Positions 7,046-14,341 of a DNA stretch of 14,421 nt are shown piece by piece. The position numbers were made by a program, and so were the translations under genes. The notes beneath the pieces were generated by a model. It did no database searches and was not told the DNA's origin. It worked only from the letters and a program-made list of their open reading frames with translations. Position 1 is the stretch's first letter. The number at the start of each line of letters is the position of its first letter. Origin of the DNA: JBAYJY01 sp041664945 (lineage in GTDB: Bacteria > UBP15 > UBA6099); assembly GCA_041664945.1 (NCBI GenBank), contig JBAYJY010000109.1, forward strand, positions 1-14,421. The letters are read 5' to 3'.

Positions 7046-8191
7046 ATGAAAACATTCCGAAATAAGATCGCCGCGGGAATCGCGGCGGCGGCAGTCCTGA
7101 TTTCCTTCGCTGTTTGCTATGCGGCCTACGTCGGCCACGAGGACGACCGCGACATCGCCGCGTTTCTAAAAGCTTACCCGGCGGCGAAGGGAACCTCGCT
7201 CGACAGTTGCGCCCTATGCCACCGCGACGGCAACGTGCCCGACCCGGACAAGCCCGGAAAAACAAAATACATCAACGCCTGCGACTACTGCCACGTCGTA
7301 TCATGGCAAGGCAAGAAACCGTACAAGGAATCTCTTAACAAGTTCGGGCTCGCCTATCTCGCCGCCGGGCGCAACGCGGCCGCTTTCAAAAAAATCGCGA
7401 CGAAGGATTCCGACGGCGACAAATTCACAAACGCCGCCGAAATCGCAAAAGGCGCCATGCCCGGCGACGCGAACAGCAACCCGAATCTCAAAGCGGCGCC
7501 CAGCGTCTCCTTCACGCTTGAGCAACTCAAAAAAATAGCGAATGTTGAACAGACTATTTTCATGAGTTCCACGAAATCAAAGTCCGGAGACACCTACAAC
7601 GACTACGGCGGGGTTCGCCTCATAGACGTTCTTAAAAAAGCCGGCATGTCGAAAAACGCGGACTCCGTCGACGTTATCTCCGTCGACGGCTATACGAAAA
7701 CTTTCAAGATTGATGAACTGGAAAAGCTGTATAAGCAAGGCGCCCCAGTCTTCGGCCTGGGCGTGAAAGAACTCGGCGACTGCGGGTGGGTTCATTACAA
7801 TTCCTCGAAGTTGGCAGCCGGCCAGCCGCTGCCTCCGGCAAACATCATCATCGCCTTTGAGGAAAATGGAAAACTGATGGACCCCTCGGTTTTCAACAAA
7901 GCCGACGGAAGAATCATAGGCGACGGCCCCTATCGCGTTATCACTCCGCAGACGAAAAACGATCCGCCCGACCTGCCGGAACATGCAGATCCTTCGTGCG
8001 CGTCCAAAGTCCCCGAAGCCAACCGCTTCCACACAGACTACGACCATAACGCAGGCAACGCCACGCGCGCTACTGTCGCTATCAGAATCAACCCGCTCCC
8101 GAAAGGAACACGCGATTTCGACTGGGAGAAAAACGGCTGGGACTATATCGCGAAAAAGAGTATTATTGTGTTTGGAAATCTTACAAAATAA
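7046..8191 (+). CDS. Secreted diheme c-type protein with C-terminal GDGP domain
   Basis: The 381-aa protein has a signal peptide (about 1-26) and two haem-binding motifs, CALCH at 55-59 and CDYCH at 79-83. A calcium-loop-like segment follows (DSDGDKFTNAAEIAKG, 121-136). The remaining 230 residues form a separate domain beginning VSFTLEQLKK, with IDVLKKAG, VISVDGYTKTFKIDEL, CGWVHY and GDGPYR at 292-297. This tail resembles the molybdopterin-binding-like fold of sulfite oxidase-related proteins, and I believe the whole matches what databases call 'GEGP motif-containing diheme protein', with Asp for Glu here. Both labels are from memory. The function is unknown; a periplasmic electron-transfer or binding role is likely. 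AAGGAG (7034-7039) lies 6 nt before the ATG and the gene starts 10 nt after the ResB-like gene, so it is probably the client of that pair. Confidence 0.8.
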   Translation: MKTFRNKIAAGIAAAAVLISFAVCYAAYVGHEDDRDIAAFLKAYPAAKGTSLDSCALCHRDGNVPDPDKPGKTKYINACDYCHVVSWQGKKPYKESLNKFGLAYLAAGRNAAAFKKIATKDSDGDKFTNAAEIAKGAMPGDANSNPNLKAAPSVSFTLEQLKKIANVEQTIFMSSTKSKSGDTYNDYGGVRLIDVLKKAGMSKNADSVDVISVDGYTKTFKIDELEKLYKQGAPVFGLGVKELGDCGWVHYNSSKLAAGQPLPPANIIIAFEENGKLMDPSVFNKADGRIIGDGPYRVITPQTKNDPPDLPEHADPSCASKVPEANRFHTDYDHNAGNATRATVAIRINPLPKGTRDFDWEKNGWDYIAKKSIIVFGNLTK

Positions 8192-8217
8192 ATGGCGGAC
8201 GAATGAGAGGGCAGAGA

Positions 8218-9057
8218 ATGAAATTCACATATAAAAGATTATTAACGGTCGCTTTCGCGCTCGCCGCGGCCGCCGTGATTCTACTTCCAACCGCGTCACA
8301 CGCGAAGAAATCCAAAATCCCTGTTCTTCGAATGGCGACAACGACCAGCACGGTTGATTCAGGCCTGCTCGACTTTCTGCTGCCGAACTTCGAGAAAAAA
8401 TTCAAGGTGAAGGTGGAAGTCATCTCCGTCGGCACCGGCAACGCGATCAAACTCGGAGAGTCCGGCGACGTAGACGTCATTCTGGTGCACGCGCGGGCGG
8501 CAGAGGATAAATTCGTCGCGGACGGATTCGGCGTCAACAGGCGCGACGTGATGCACAACGATTTTCTGATCGCCGGCCCGCCCGCCAATCCCGCCGGCCT
8601 GAAAAAAGACGACAAAGGGCCGGAAGCGTTCAAAAAGATCGCTGATAAGCAATCTATTTTCATCTCGCGCGGCGACAAATCCGGCACCGACATGAAGGAA
8701 AAAGAAATCTGGAAAGCCGCCGGAATCGCGCCGGCCGGCAAGTGGTTCATGGAATCCGGGCAGGGAATGGGCGCCACGCTGACTATGGCCGACGAACTCG
8801 GCGCATGCACACTCGTGGACCGCGCGACTTTCATCTCGTACAAATCGAAGGTCAAACTCACGGAGCTTGTCGAAGGCGACGCGGCTCTCTTTAACCCCTA
8901 CGGCGTCATCGCCGTCAACCCGAAAAAAAACAAGTACGTAAAATACGATCTCGCGATGAAATTCATAGGCTGGCTCACATCTCAGGAAGGCCAGAAGCTG
9001 ATCGGCGAATACAAAGTCCAGGGCGTCCGGCTTTTCACGCCCGACGCGAAAAAATAG
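8218..9057 (+). CDS. tupA: Tungstate-binding periplasmic protein TupA
   Basis: The 279-aa protein has a signal peptide ending TASHA (about 29) and the TupA hallmarks: TTTSTVDSGLL at 41-51, RGDKSGTDMKE at 151-161, and GQGMGATL at 181-188. These belong to the substrate-binding proteins that prefer tungstate and separate them from ModA and PstS. It would capture tungstate in the periplasm for TupBC. I chose ATG 8218 because GAGAGGG (8205-8211) lies 6 nt upstream and the signal peptide then starts MKFTYKRLL; an in-frame ATG at 8203 has poor spacing to any ribosome binding site. It begins 26 nt after the diheme gene, linking transport to the cytochrome part of the operon. The exact oxyanion preference (tungstate or molybdate) cannot be proved from sequence. 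Confidence 0.9.
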   Translation: MKFTYKRLLTVAFALAAAAVILLPTASHAKKSKIPVLRMATTTSTVDSGLLDFLLPNFEKKFKVKVEVISVGTGNAIKLGESGDVDVILVHARAAEDKFVADGFGVNRRDVMHNDFLIAGPPANPAGLKKDDKGPEAFKKIADKQSIFISRGDKSGTDMKEKEIWKAAGIAPAGKWFMESGQGMGATLTMADELGACTLVDRATFISYKSKVKLTELVEGDAALFNPYGVIAVNPKKNKYVKYDLAMKFIGWLTSQEGQKLIGEYKVQGVRLFTPDAKK

Positions 9058-9136
9058 AACTGACAGTTTCCATAATAGCCGTCATTTTTCGAAAACATAA
9101 GAACGTAGCGCGCTGCGACCCACAAAAGGATATTGG

Positions 9137-9165
9137 TTTTCAAACCGCCGGAATTTTTGTATAGT
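9137..9165 (+). promoter_or_regulatory. Possible internal promoter before tupBC
   Basis: TTTTCA (9137-9142, 4/6) and TATAGT (9160-9165, 5/6) are 17 bp apart within the 123-nt tupA-tupB gap. The start site would be near 9172, leaving only about 9 nt before the tupB ATG. The same gap holds a small GGTTT-TC-AAACC dyad (9135-9146) and the palindrome TTTTCGAAAA (9086-9095). Confidence 0.3.
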
Positions 9166-9180
9166 TATGTTTGGTAAATT

Positions 9181-9870
9181 ATGGACTTTATAAGCGAAGG
9201 TTTCGTCAAATCGCTCCACATCATCGCTTCCGGCGACCGGGAAGCGTTCGGCATCCTGTTTCTTACGTTGCGCGTCTCCATTATCGCCACGGCGATCGCC
9301 ACGCTGCTCGGCGCGCCGCTCGGTTTCATTATCGGCGTCTCGAAGTTTCGTGGAAAAGGAATCGCGCTGGCGGTTCTGAACACGGCGATGAGCCTTCCGA
9401 CGGTGACTGTGGGCTTGATAGTCTTCGGAATAATCTCGCGGCGCGGGCCATTGGGATCGATGGGCCTTCTTTTCACGCCGGCAGCGATTATCATCGGCGA
9501 AGTCATACTCGCGCTGCCGATAATCACGGCGCTTGTGTGCGCGGCGGTGAACGGGATGGACGAGTCCGCCCGCAAGACGGCGATGACGCTCGGAGCTGGG
9601 CCGTTGCGGGCGGCGCTCACGGTCATCAGCGAGGCGCGATATGCCATCCTCGCGGCTGTTGTGGCCGGATTCGGCCGCGTGATAGCGGAGGTCGGCTCTG
9701 CGATGATGCTCGGCGGCAATATACGCGGCGTCACGCGCACGCTGACGACGGCGATCGCGTTCGAGACAGGCAAGGGCGAATTCGGATTTTCATTCGCGCT
9801 GGGCATTCTGCTGCTGCTGCTCGCGTTCGCCGTGACAGGCGCATTTCATCTAATACAGAGGCGGGCCTGA
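9181..9870 (+). CDS. tupB: Tungstate ABC transporter permease TupB
   Basis: The 229-aa protein is an ABC permease with about five or six membrane spans. The cytoplasmic EAA-type loop that contacts the ATPase is clear at about 127-153 (DESARKTAMTLGAGPLRAAL), followed by GFGRVIAEVGSAMMLGGN, which is typical of TupB-type permeases. It would form the inner-membrane channel for oxyanion delivered by TupA. The ATG at 9181 is the first usable start because an in-frame TAA lies at 9175-9177. No clear ribosome binding site precedes it, which is unusual in this operon. Its stop TGA overlaps the tupC ATG by one base, implying translational coupling. Confidence 0.88.
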   Translation: MDFISEGFVKSLHIIASGDREAFGILFLTLRVSIIATAIATLLGAPLGFIIGVSKFRGKGIALAVLNTAMSLPTVTVGLIVFGIISRRGPLGSMGLLFTPAAIIIGEVILALPIITALVCAAVNGMDESARKTAMTLGAGPLRAALTVISEARYAILAAVVAGFGRVIAEVGSAMMLGGNIRGVTRTLTTAIAFETGKGEFGFSFALGILLLLLAFAVTGAFHLIQRRA

Positions 9871-10856
9871 TGGCGGCTGCGTTCGAAATTAAAAATCTGC
9901 GGAAAACATACGGGCCGCGCGCGATTCTCAACGTCGCTCATGCCGAACTTCCGGCCGGGGAGATAATCGCGCTCGTCGGCCCGAACGGTTGCGGCAAAAC
10001 AACACTGCTCGAATGCCTTAACGGACTCGCTAAACCCGACGGAGGCGAGATTCTGTTTTTCGGCGAACCGCTCAAGAGCGCTTCGAGAAAACAGATGTCT
10101 CTTGTTTTTCAGTCGCCTTATATGTTCAATTCGACCGTGGAGCAAAACGTAGCGTACGGGCTTCGCGCGCGTCAGGGAACTGATGCGGCGGCAGTCAGAA
10201 CAGCGCTCGAAACGGTGAGGATGTCGGATTTTTCAAAACGGCGCGCTAAAAATCTTTCCGGCGGCGAGGCGAAACGCGTGGCGATCGCGCGAGCGCTTGC
10301 GATATCGCCGCGCGCGCTCCTGCTCGATGAGCCGACGGCAAACGTGGACGGCGAAAACACGGCGATCATAGAGGAAACAGTTCGCTCTCTCTGCCGCGAG
10401 CGCGGCGCGACGGTCATTATCGCCACCCACGACCGCGAACAGGCGGTCCGGCTCGCCGACCGCGTTCTGCTCATCCACGCCGGCAACCTCGTGCCGTTCC
10501 ATCCGGACAACCATTTCAGCGCAATTCTGTCGCAAACAGGGCTTGAAAAATTAGTGACAATCGGCGACAACCTTCGCGCGGTAGTTTCAACTCCGAAAAT
10601 GCCCGGGCCGGTCTCATGCACGATACCGCCCGATGAAATCATAGTTTCCTCGGCGCCTCTCGTTTCCTCGGCGCGCAACTGCTGGTCCGGACCGGTGACC
10701 GGCATAACCCTCGATAACGGACGCGTCCGCGTCGTCGTCGACGCCGGAGCGCCGGTCGTGGCGACAATCACCAGAGCCTCTTTCGACAGTCTTCAGCCCA
10801 CGATAGGAACAACGCTTTACCTCACATTCAAAGCGTCTTCGGTTCTCGTTTTCTGA
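9870..10856 (+). CDS. tupC: Tungstate ABC transporter ATPase TupC with TOBE/Mop-like tail
   Basis: The 328-aa protein is an ABC ATPase: Walker A GPNGCGKTT at 37-45, Q-loop VFQSPY at 79-84, signature LSGGEAKR at 129-136, Walker B ALLLDEP at 149-155, D-loop NVD, and switch H187 in ATHD. Residues from about 260 to 328 form a TOBE/Mop-like domain (SARNCWSGPVTGI...) as in molybdate and tungstate importers, where it can bind oxyanion and inhibit transport. It would power import through TupB. The start ATG 9870 overlaps the tupB stop (TGATG). The same frame stays open upstream through tupB to 9171, but that stretch has no homologue-like content and is not part of the protein. Confidence 0.9.
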   Translation: MAAAFEIKNLRKTYGPRAILNVAHAELPAGEIIALVGPNGCGKTTLLECLNGLAKPDGGEILFFGEPLKSASRKQMSLVFQSPYMFNSTVEQNVAYGLRARQGTDAAAVRTALETVRMSDFSKRRAKNLSGGEAKRVAIARALAISPRALLLDEPTANVDGENTAIIEETVRSLCRERGATVIIATHDREQAVRLADRVLLIHAGNLVPFHPDNHFSAILSQTGLEKLVTIGDNLRAVVSTPKMPGPVSCTIPPDEIIVSSAPLVSSARNCWSGPVTGITLDNGRVRVVVDAGAPVVATITRASFDSLQPTIGTTLYLTFKASSVLVF

Positions 10857-10864
10857 TTGTTAAG

Positions 10865-10889
10865 CTCAAATCCGCCATTAGGATTTGGG
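10865..10889 (+). repeat. Stem-loop just after tupC
   Basis: CTCAAATCC (10865-10873) and GGATTTGGG (10881-10889) can form a 9-bp stem with one G-T pair around a 7-nt loop, starting 9 nt after the tupC stop. There is no T tract after it, so it is at best a weak or Rho-assisted terminator or an mRNA end-stabiliser. Confidence 0.4.
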
Positions 10890-10942
10890 CGCAATGGTTC
10901 AGAGCGGATGAGATGCGAGGCAGCAGACGTATTTTTTCGTAG

Positions 10943-10962
10943 GGGCACAGCATGCTGTGCCC
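10943..10962. repeat. Perfect 20-bp palindrome, probable dispersed repeat
   Basis: GGGCACAGCATGCTGTGCCC is a perfect palindrome, preceded by CGTAG. From memory, the extended form 'CGTAGGGGCACAGCATGCTGTGCCCCTACG' recurs in intergenic DNA of many unrelated bacteria; here the left flank fits and the right flank (ATCAAATG) is lost, so it would be a partial copy. The surrounding 10857-11083 region has no supported gene. Confidence 0.55.
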
Positions 10963-11035
10963 ATCAAATGAGCGACCACGTTCATGAACAAAATAATGCG
11001 CCGATAACGAAGCGGATCGCCGCTATGAACATTGT

Positions 11036-11067
11036 CCCGGATTCGGCGTTCTATTGACGAATCCGGG
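11036..11067. repeat. Perfect 10-bp inverted repeat between convergent genes
   Basis: CCCGGATTCG (11036-11045) and CGAATCCGGG (11058-11067) enclose a 12-nt loop, 17 bp from the 3' end of the minus-strand secreted-protein gene. It is placed like a shared terminator between tupC and that gene, but no proper T tract follows on either strand (TTAAAAA on +). Confidence 0.5.
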
Positions 11068-11083
11068 TTAAAAAGCAGTGGAT

Positions 11084-12133
11084 TTATTTCTCTGCGTCGA
11101 GATGCCCGCCGGCTTCGTCTTCGAGCGGATAGATGTCGCTGTTCGGCGGCGGCGGCGGAAGCTCGAAGTAGCCGCAGGCCTGCTCGCGAAGCCGGATGCG
11201 TTTCGTGAACACCATTTCGAAAACGGAGCCGCCCTTCAGCGTGACTTCGTAGTCCACATCTTTTTCGGGATAAATTGCGATGATTCCGTCGCGGCTTTGC
11301 AGCCCAAGGCCGGCCTCCGCGAACTCATTTATTTCGAGCGGCGACGGGAACCCGACGAAATGGTACTCTCGCGAATCCTCTTCATTTGTATAAGGCCGCG
11401 GCAACATGCCGAGATTGAGCGCCTCGAAGCGGATCAGGCGCTCGGTTTCCATGACGCGATGTATCTGATTGAGCGCTTTCTCTGGAAGATTCGTATTTGA
11501 AAACGAAAGGAGAATGCGGTGCGGATTGATTTCCTCGTAGATCGACGGCGTGATCGGTTGAGCGGTCTTAATAGTCAGGACCTCGTGAATGCCGTCGCGG
11601 TCCATATTGATATTCTCAACGGAATTGAAAGGTATCGGGCGAAGCTGCGTGGGTTCCTGCCCGATGCGGAAGAAATGCAGAGTGACGTCCATTCCGTCGA
11701 CTTTCATCTCGGCTTCAACGTCTGACTCTACGTATGCGATGAGAAGCATGTCGAGCTGAGAATCGAGAAAACGGATTCCGCCGGAGGGACCTGTGACAGC
11801 GCCGCGGCGCATCATCTGTATTTCGAATTTCTCAACGCAACTGCCGCGCAAGCCCGCGACGAGGTTCTTGAGCGACGCCATGGCCTCTGTGTTGTCAAAA
11901 GTGATTACAAGGCGATTGCCGGCCCCGTAACGGCTAATGGTGGGCATGCGCGGCTCGGTCAGGGTGACGCGCAGAATATCTTCGTCTTTCTTAATCGCGA
12001 CCGAGGCGCCTTCCGCATTGGCGATAGAAGCTGCGCGCACAGCCGCGGGAAGCGCGGAAAGCAGACAGCCTAAAACCGCGCCGCACAACAGCGCAATTAA
12101 AACACTCTTTCGGAACCAATTAGTTTTTATCAA
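11084..12133 (-). CDS. Secreted protein of unknown function (possible AMIN-like beta domains)
   Basis: The 349-aa protein starts with a TTG; a G-rich stretch (GTGGGGGCGG) lies upstream. A signal sequence covers about 1-34 with cleavage after AAVRA; an imperfect lipobox (VLGC, C23) is an alternative. The mature part appears to hold two similar beta-rich modules. Each has the pattern 'repetitive beta strand, then N/P-RLVI/ILLSF': GNRLVITFDN around residues 72-81 and INPHRILLSFSNTN in the second half. This recalls AMIN domains of secretin and amidase partners, but the match is weak. The tail is proline-rich and acidic (ELPPPPPNSDIYPLEDEAGG). It begins 30 nt after the EF-G-like gene on the same strand, so co-transcription is likely although no functional link is obvious. 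Confidence 0.7.
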   Translation of the reverse strand: MIKTNWFRKSVLIALLCGAVLGCLLSALPAAVRAASIANAEGASVAIKKDEDILRVTLTEPRMPTISRYGAGNRLVITFDNTEAMASLKNLVAGLRGSCVEKFEIQMMRRGAVTGPSGGIRFLDSQLDMLLIAYVESDVEAEMKVDGMDVTLHFFRIGQEPTQLRPIPFNSVENINMDRDGIHEVLTIKTAQPITPSIYEEINPHRILLSFSNTNLPEKALNQIHRVMETERLIRFEALNLGMLPRPYTNEEDSREYHFVGFPSPLEINEFAEAGLGLQSRDGIIAIYPEKDVDYEVTLKGGSVFEMVFTKRIRLREQACGYFELPPPPPNSDIYPLEDEAGGHLDAEK

Positions 12134-12163
12134 TCCACGCCGCCCCCACGGGGTTCAGTGGGT

Positions 12164-14239
12164 CTACTGTTCTTCGGTCTTTCGCTTATTATACTTCGCA
12201 ATGATCTCGTCCGCGACCCTTTTTGGAACTTCTTCGTAATGGCTCAGCTCCATGCTGTAGGTGCCGCGCCCGGAAGTCATCGAATCGAGGTCCGGCGCAT
12301 AGCGCAGAAGTTCGGCCAGCGGACATGTGGCCTTGATGATTGTCGAACCGCTCGCCTGATCGGTCGTCACAACCCGCCCGCGTCGGCTGTTCAGGTCGCC
12401 GATGACGTCGCCCATGCATTCGTCCGGAACTTCGATCTCCAGATTCATTATAGGCTCAAGCAGGATCGGATTGCACATCATGACCGCTTTTTTAAATACT
12501 TCGCGCCCGGCGATCTGGAACGCGATGTCCTTGCTGTCGACCGGGTGCGTCTTGCCGTCGACGAGCGAAGCCCGGACGTCGACGAACGGATAGCCGGCGA
12601 GAACGCCTTCAGCCATTCGCGCGCGAATTCCCTTGTCGACCGACGGCCTGAAGTTCTGATCGATGACGCCGCCGAATATTTTGTCGGCGAATTCATAGCC
12701 GGCGCCGCTTTCGAGCGGTTCGAGGTCAATGAAGACGCGGGCGAACTGCCCTGCGCCGCCTGTCTGCTTCTTGTGCGTATATTCAACATATTTCGCCGCT
12801 TTGGTGATCGTTTCCCGGTATGGGATTTCCGGCGGCGCTACGTCGAGGTTGATCTGGAATCTTTTGCGAAGGCGGGATACGACAGTATCAAGATGCACCT
12901 GCCCTGTTCCGCAAATAGTAAGCTGTTTTGTCTGCTCGTCCCGCTTCGTTTTGAGCAGCGGGTCTTCTTCGAGAAGACTGTTGAGGCCGCGGCTTAACTT
13001 GTCTTCGTCGCCTCTTTCCTTGGGAGCTACCGCGAGCGCGATAACAGGTTCCGGAATATTAGCCGACGGCAGTATGAACACGTTCATCGGGTCGCAGATC
13101 GTGTCTCCGGTCGAGATTTCGTCGACCTTGACGATACAGGCAATGTCGCCCGGTTCCGCCGATTCGACTTGTTTCTGCGCTTTGCCGGTGATCATGAAAA
13201 TGTTAGCCGCTCTGGCTTTGCGGTTCTTTTCCGAGATTGTAAGGTTTGTGTCCGGCTTGATCGTTCCGGAGAGAACGCGGAAAATGCTGAGCTTTCCGGC
13301 ATACTGGTCAACCATCGTTTTGAGAACGGTGGCGGAGAAAGATTCAACGGCGGTAGGCTTGCGGACGGCGTCTTTTTCATTGCCGTCATGGCCGATAATA
13401 TCGCCCTTCTGGTCGGGCGCCGCGGACAAACCGACAAATTGGTCGAGAAACTGTTTTACGCCGATGTTGGCCGTGGCCGAACCCGCGAAAACCGGGCACA
13501 ACGTGCCTCCGGCTGAGCCGGCCTTCAGCGCCTTCGAAATTTCTTCCGGTTTCAATTCGCCGCCTTCGAGATAGCGCTCCATCAGCGAGTCGTTCGACTC
13601 GGCGACCGTCTCGAGCATCTTCTCGCGGTATTCAGCCGCGAAATCAGCGTATTCCGCCGGAATGTCGGACTCGGCGGCCTCGCCGCTCTTGTCGCCCTTG
13701 TCCGCGAAGTATTTCATCTTTATCAGATCTATAACGCCTATGAGTTTTTTTGATTTCACAATGGGAATTGTGATCGGGACAAATGCGAACTGGAGCATGC
13801 TCTGCATCGTCTCCCACAGCGCCGGGAAATCAGCAAGCTCTTTGTCCATGCCGGTTATAAACAACATGCGCGGCATTTTCAGCTCGTTGATAAGGCGCCA
13901 GAACTTCAGCGCCTGCGACTTGATGCCGTCACCCGCGTTGATTGTGAATATTGCGTTGTCCAACGTTCGGGCCACGAAACGGGTCTCGCTAAAGAAATCC
14001 GGATAGCCTGCCGTGTCCACAAGGTGAATTCTGCTGCCGCTGTAATCGAATGTGTAAATGGACGGGTAGAGCGTCATCTTCCGCTCAGTCTCTTCAGAGT
14101 CGAAATCCATCGCAGTATTGCCGTCTTCCACCCTGCCGAGACGATTTATCACCTTCGCGTCGAAAAGGATCGCTTCGGCCAGCGATGTTTTGCCAGTCCC
14201 TTTCGGCGATATGATACCTGCATTCCGAACCATGCTCAT
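12164..14239 (-). CDS. Divergent elongation factor G-like GTPase (EF-G paralogue)
   Basis: The 691-aa protein has the full EF-G length and domain order. G1 is SPKGTGKTS (11-19) in place of AHIDAGKTT, the switch segment ends RKMT (T56), G3 is DTAGYPDF (75-82) and G4 is TGMDKE (129-134) in place of NKMD. Domain IV is recognisable (HKKQTGGAGQFARV; GGVIDQNFRPSVDKGI), as is domain V (EPIMNLEIEVPDECMGDVIGDL, RRGRV). The catalytic histidine of DTPGH is Tyr79. These changes mark it as one of the EF-G paralogues (EF-G2-like) found beside canonical FusA, with unclear roles in translocation or ribosome rescue. AGGAGG is 8 nt before ATG 14239; M3 is a less likely start. A strong promoter lies upstream. 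Confidence 0.85.
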   Translation of the reverse strand: MSMVRNAGIISPKGTGKTSLAEAILFDAKVINRLGRVEDGNTAMDFDSEETERKMTLYPSIYTFDYSGSRIHLVDTAGYPDFFSETRFVARTLDNAIFTINAGDGIKSQALKFWRLINELKMPRMLFITGMDKELADFPALWETMQSMLQFAFVPITIPIVKSKKLIGVIDLIKMKYFADKGDKSGEAAESDIPAEYADFAAEYREKMLETVAESNDSLMERYLEGGELKPEEISKALKAGSAGGTLCPVFAGSATANIGVKQFLDQFVGLSAAPDQKGDIIGHDGNEKDAVRKPTAVESFSATVLKTMVDQYAGKLSIFRVLSGTIKPDTNLTISEKNRKARAANIFMITGKAQKQVESAEPGDIACIVKVDEISTGDTICDPMNVFILPSANIPEPVIALAVAPKERGDEDKLSRGLNSLLEEDPLLKTKRDEQTKQLTICGTGQVHLDTVVSRLRKRFQINLDVAPPEIPYRETITKAAKYVEYTHKKQTGGAGQFARVFIDLEPLESGAGYEFADKIFGGVIDQNFRPSVDKGIRARMAEGVLAGYPFVDVRASLVDGKTHPVDSKDIAFQIAGREVFKKAVMMCNPILLEPIMNLEIEVPDECMGDVIGDLNSRRGRVVTTDQASGSTIIKATCPLAELLRYAPDLDSMTSGRGTYSMELSHYEEVPKRVADEIIAKYNKRKTEEQ

Positions 14240-14269
14240 CCAAATGCCTCCTCTTTGCGCCCTTTCCCA

Positions 14270-14304
14270 TTGACTTTTTGTTAGGGCAATGGTATTTTTA
14301 TACT
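14270..14304 (+). promoter_or_regulatory. Possible divergent promoter for the right-end gene
   Basis: TTGACT (14270-14275) with TATTTT (14293-14298) at 17 bp, or TTGTTA (14278-14283) with TATACT (14299-14304) at 15 bp, could drive the + strand gene. Both overlap the minus-strand -10, so the two promoters would compete. Confidence 0.35.
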
Positions 14305-14325
14305 AATAAAAATCAAATAGTTCAA
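14297..14325 (-). promoter_or_regulatory. Sigma70 promoter for the EF-G-like gene
   Basis: On the minus strand TTGAAC (14325-14320) is followed after 17 bp by TATAAA (14302-14297). The leader would be about 50 nt, with AGGAGG before the ATG. This is a strong match. Confidence 0.6.
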
Positions 14326-14341
14326 TACAAAGGGGAAATTT

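Noticed and set aside
8181..8861. 226-aa reading frame antisense to tupA
   Set aside because: Serine- and proline-rich composition typical of an antisense shadow; tupA on the other strand is well supported by motifs.
9165..9806. 213-aa minus-strand frame opposite tupB
   Set aside because: Low-complexity shadow of a clearly recognisable permease gene.
9171..10856. Long open frame suggesting a 561-aa fusion including TupC
   Set aside because: The first 233 residues are out-of-frame translation of tupB, rich in Arg and His; the ATPase starts naturally at 9870 with a TGATG overlap.
10857..11057. 66-aa plus-strand frame after tupC
   Set aside because: It runs through the palindromic repeat and inverted repeats, starts directly after the tupC stop and has no ribosome binding site of its own or recognisable content.
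12158..12997. 279-aa plus-strand frame opposite the EF-G-like gene
   Set aside because: Shadow frame; all EF-G motifs are on the minus strand.
12729..13574. 281-aa plus-strand frame opposite the EF-G-like gene
   Set aside because: Cys- and Ser-rich shadow of the EF-G coding region.
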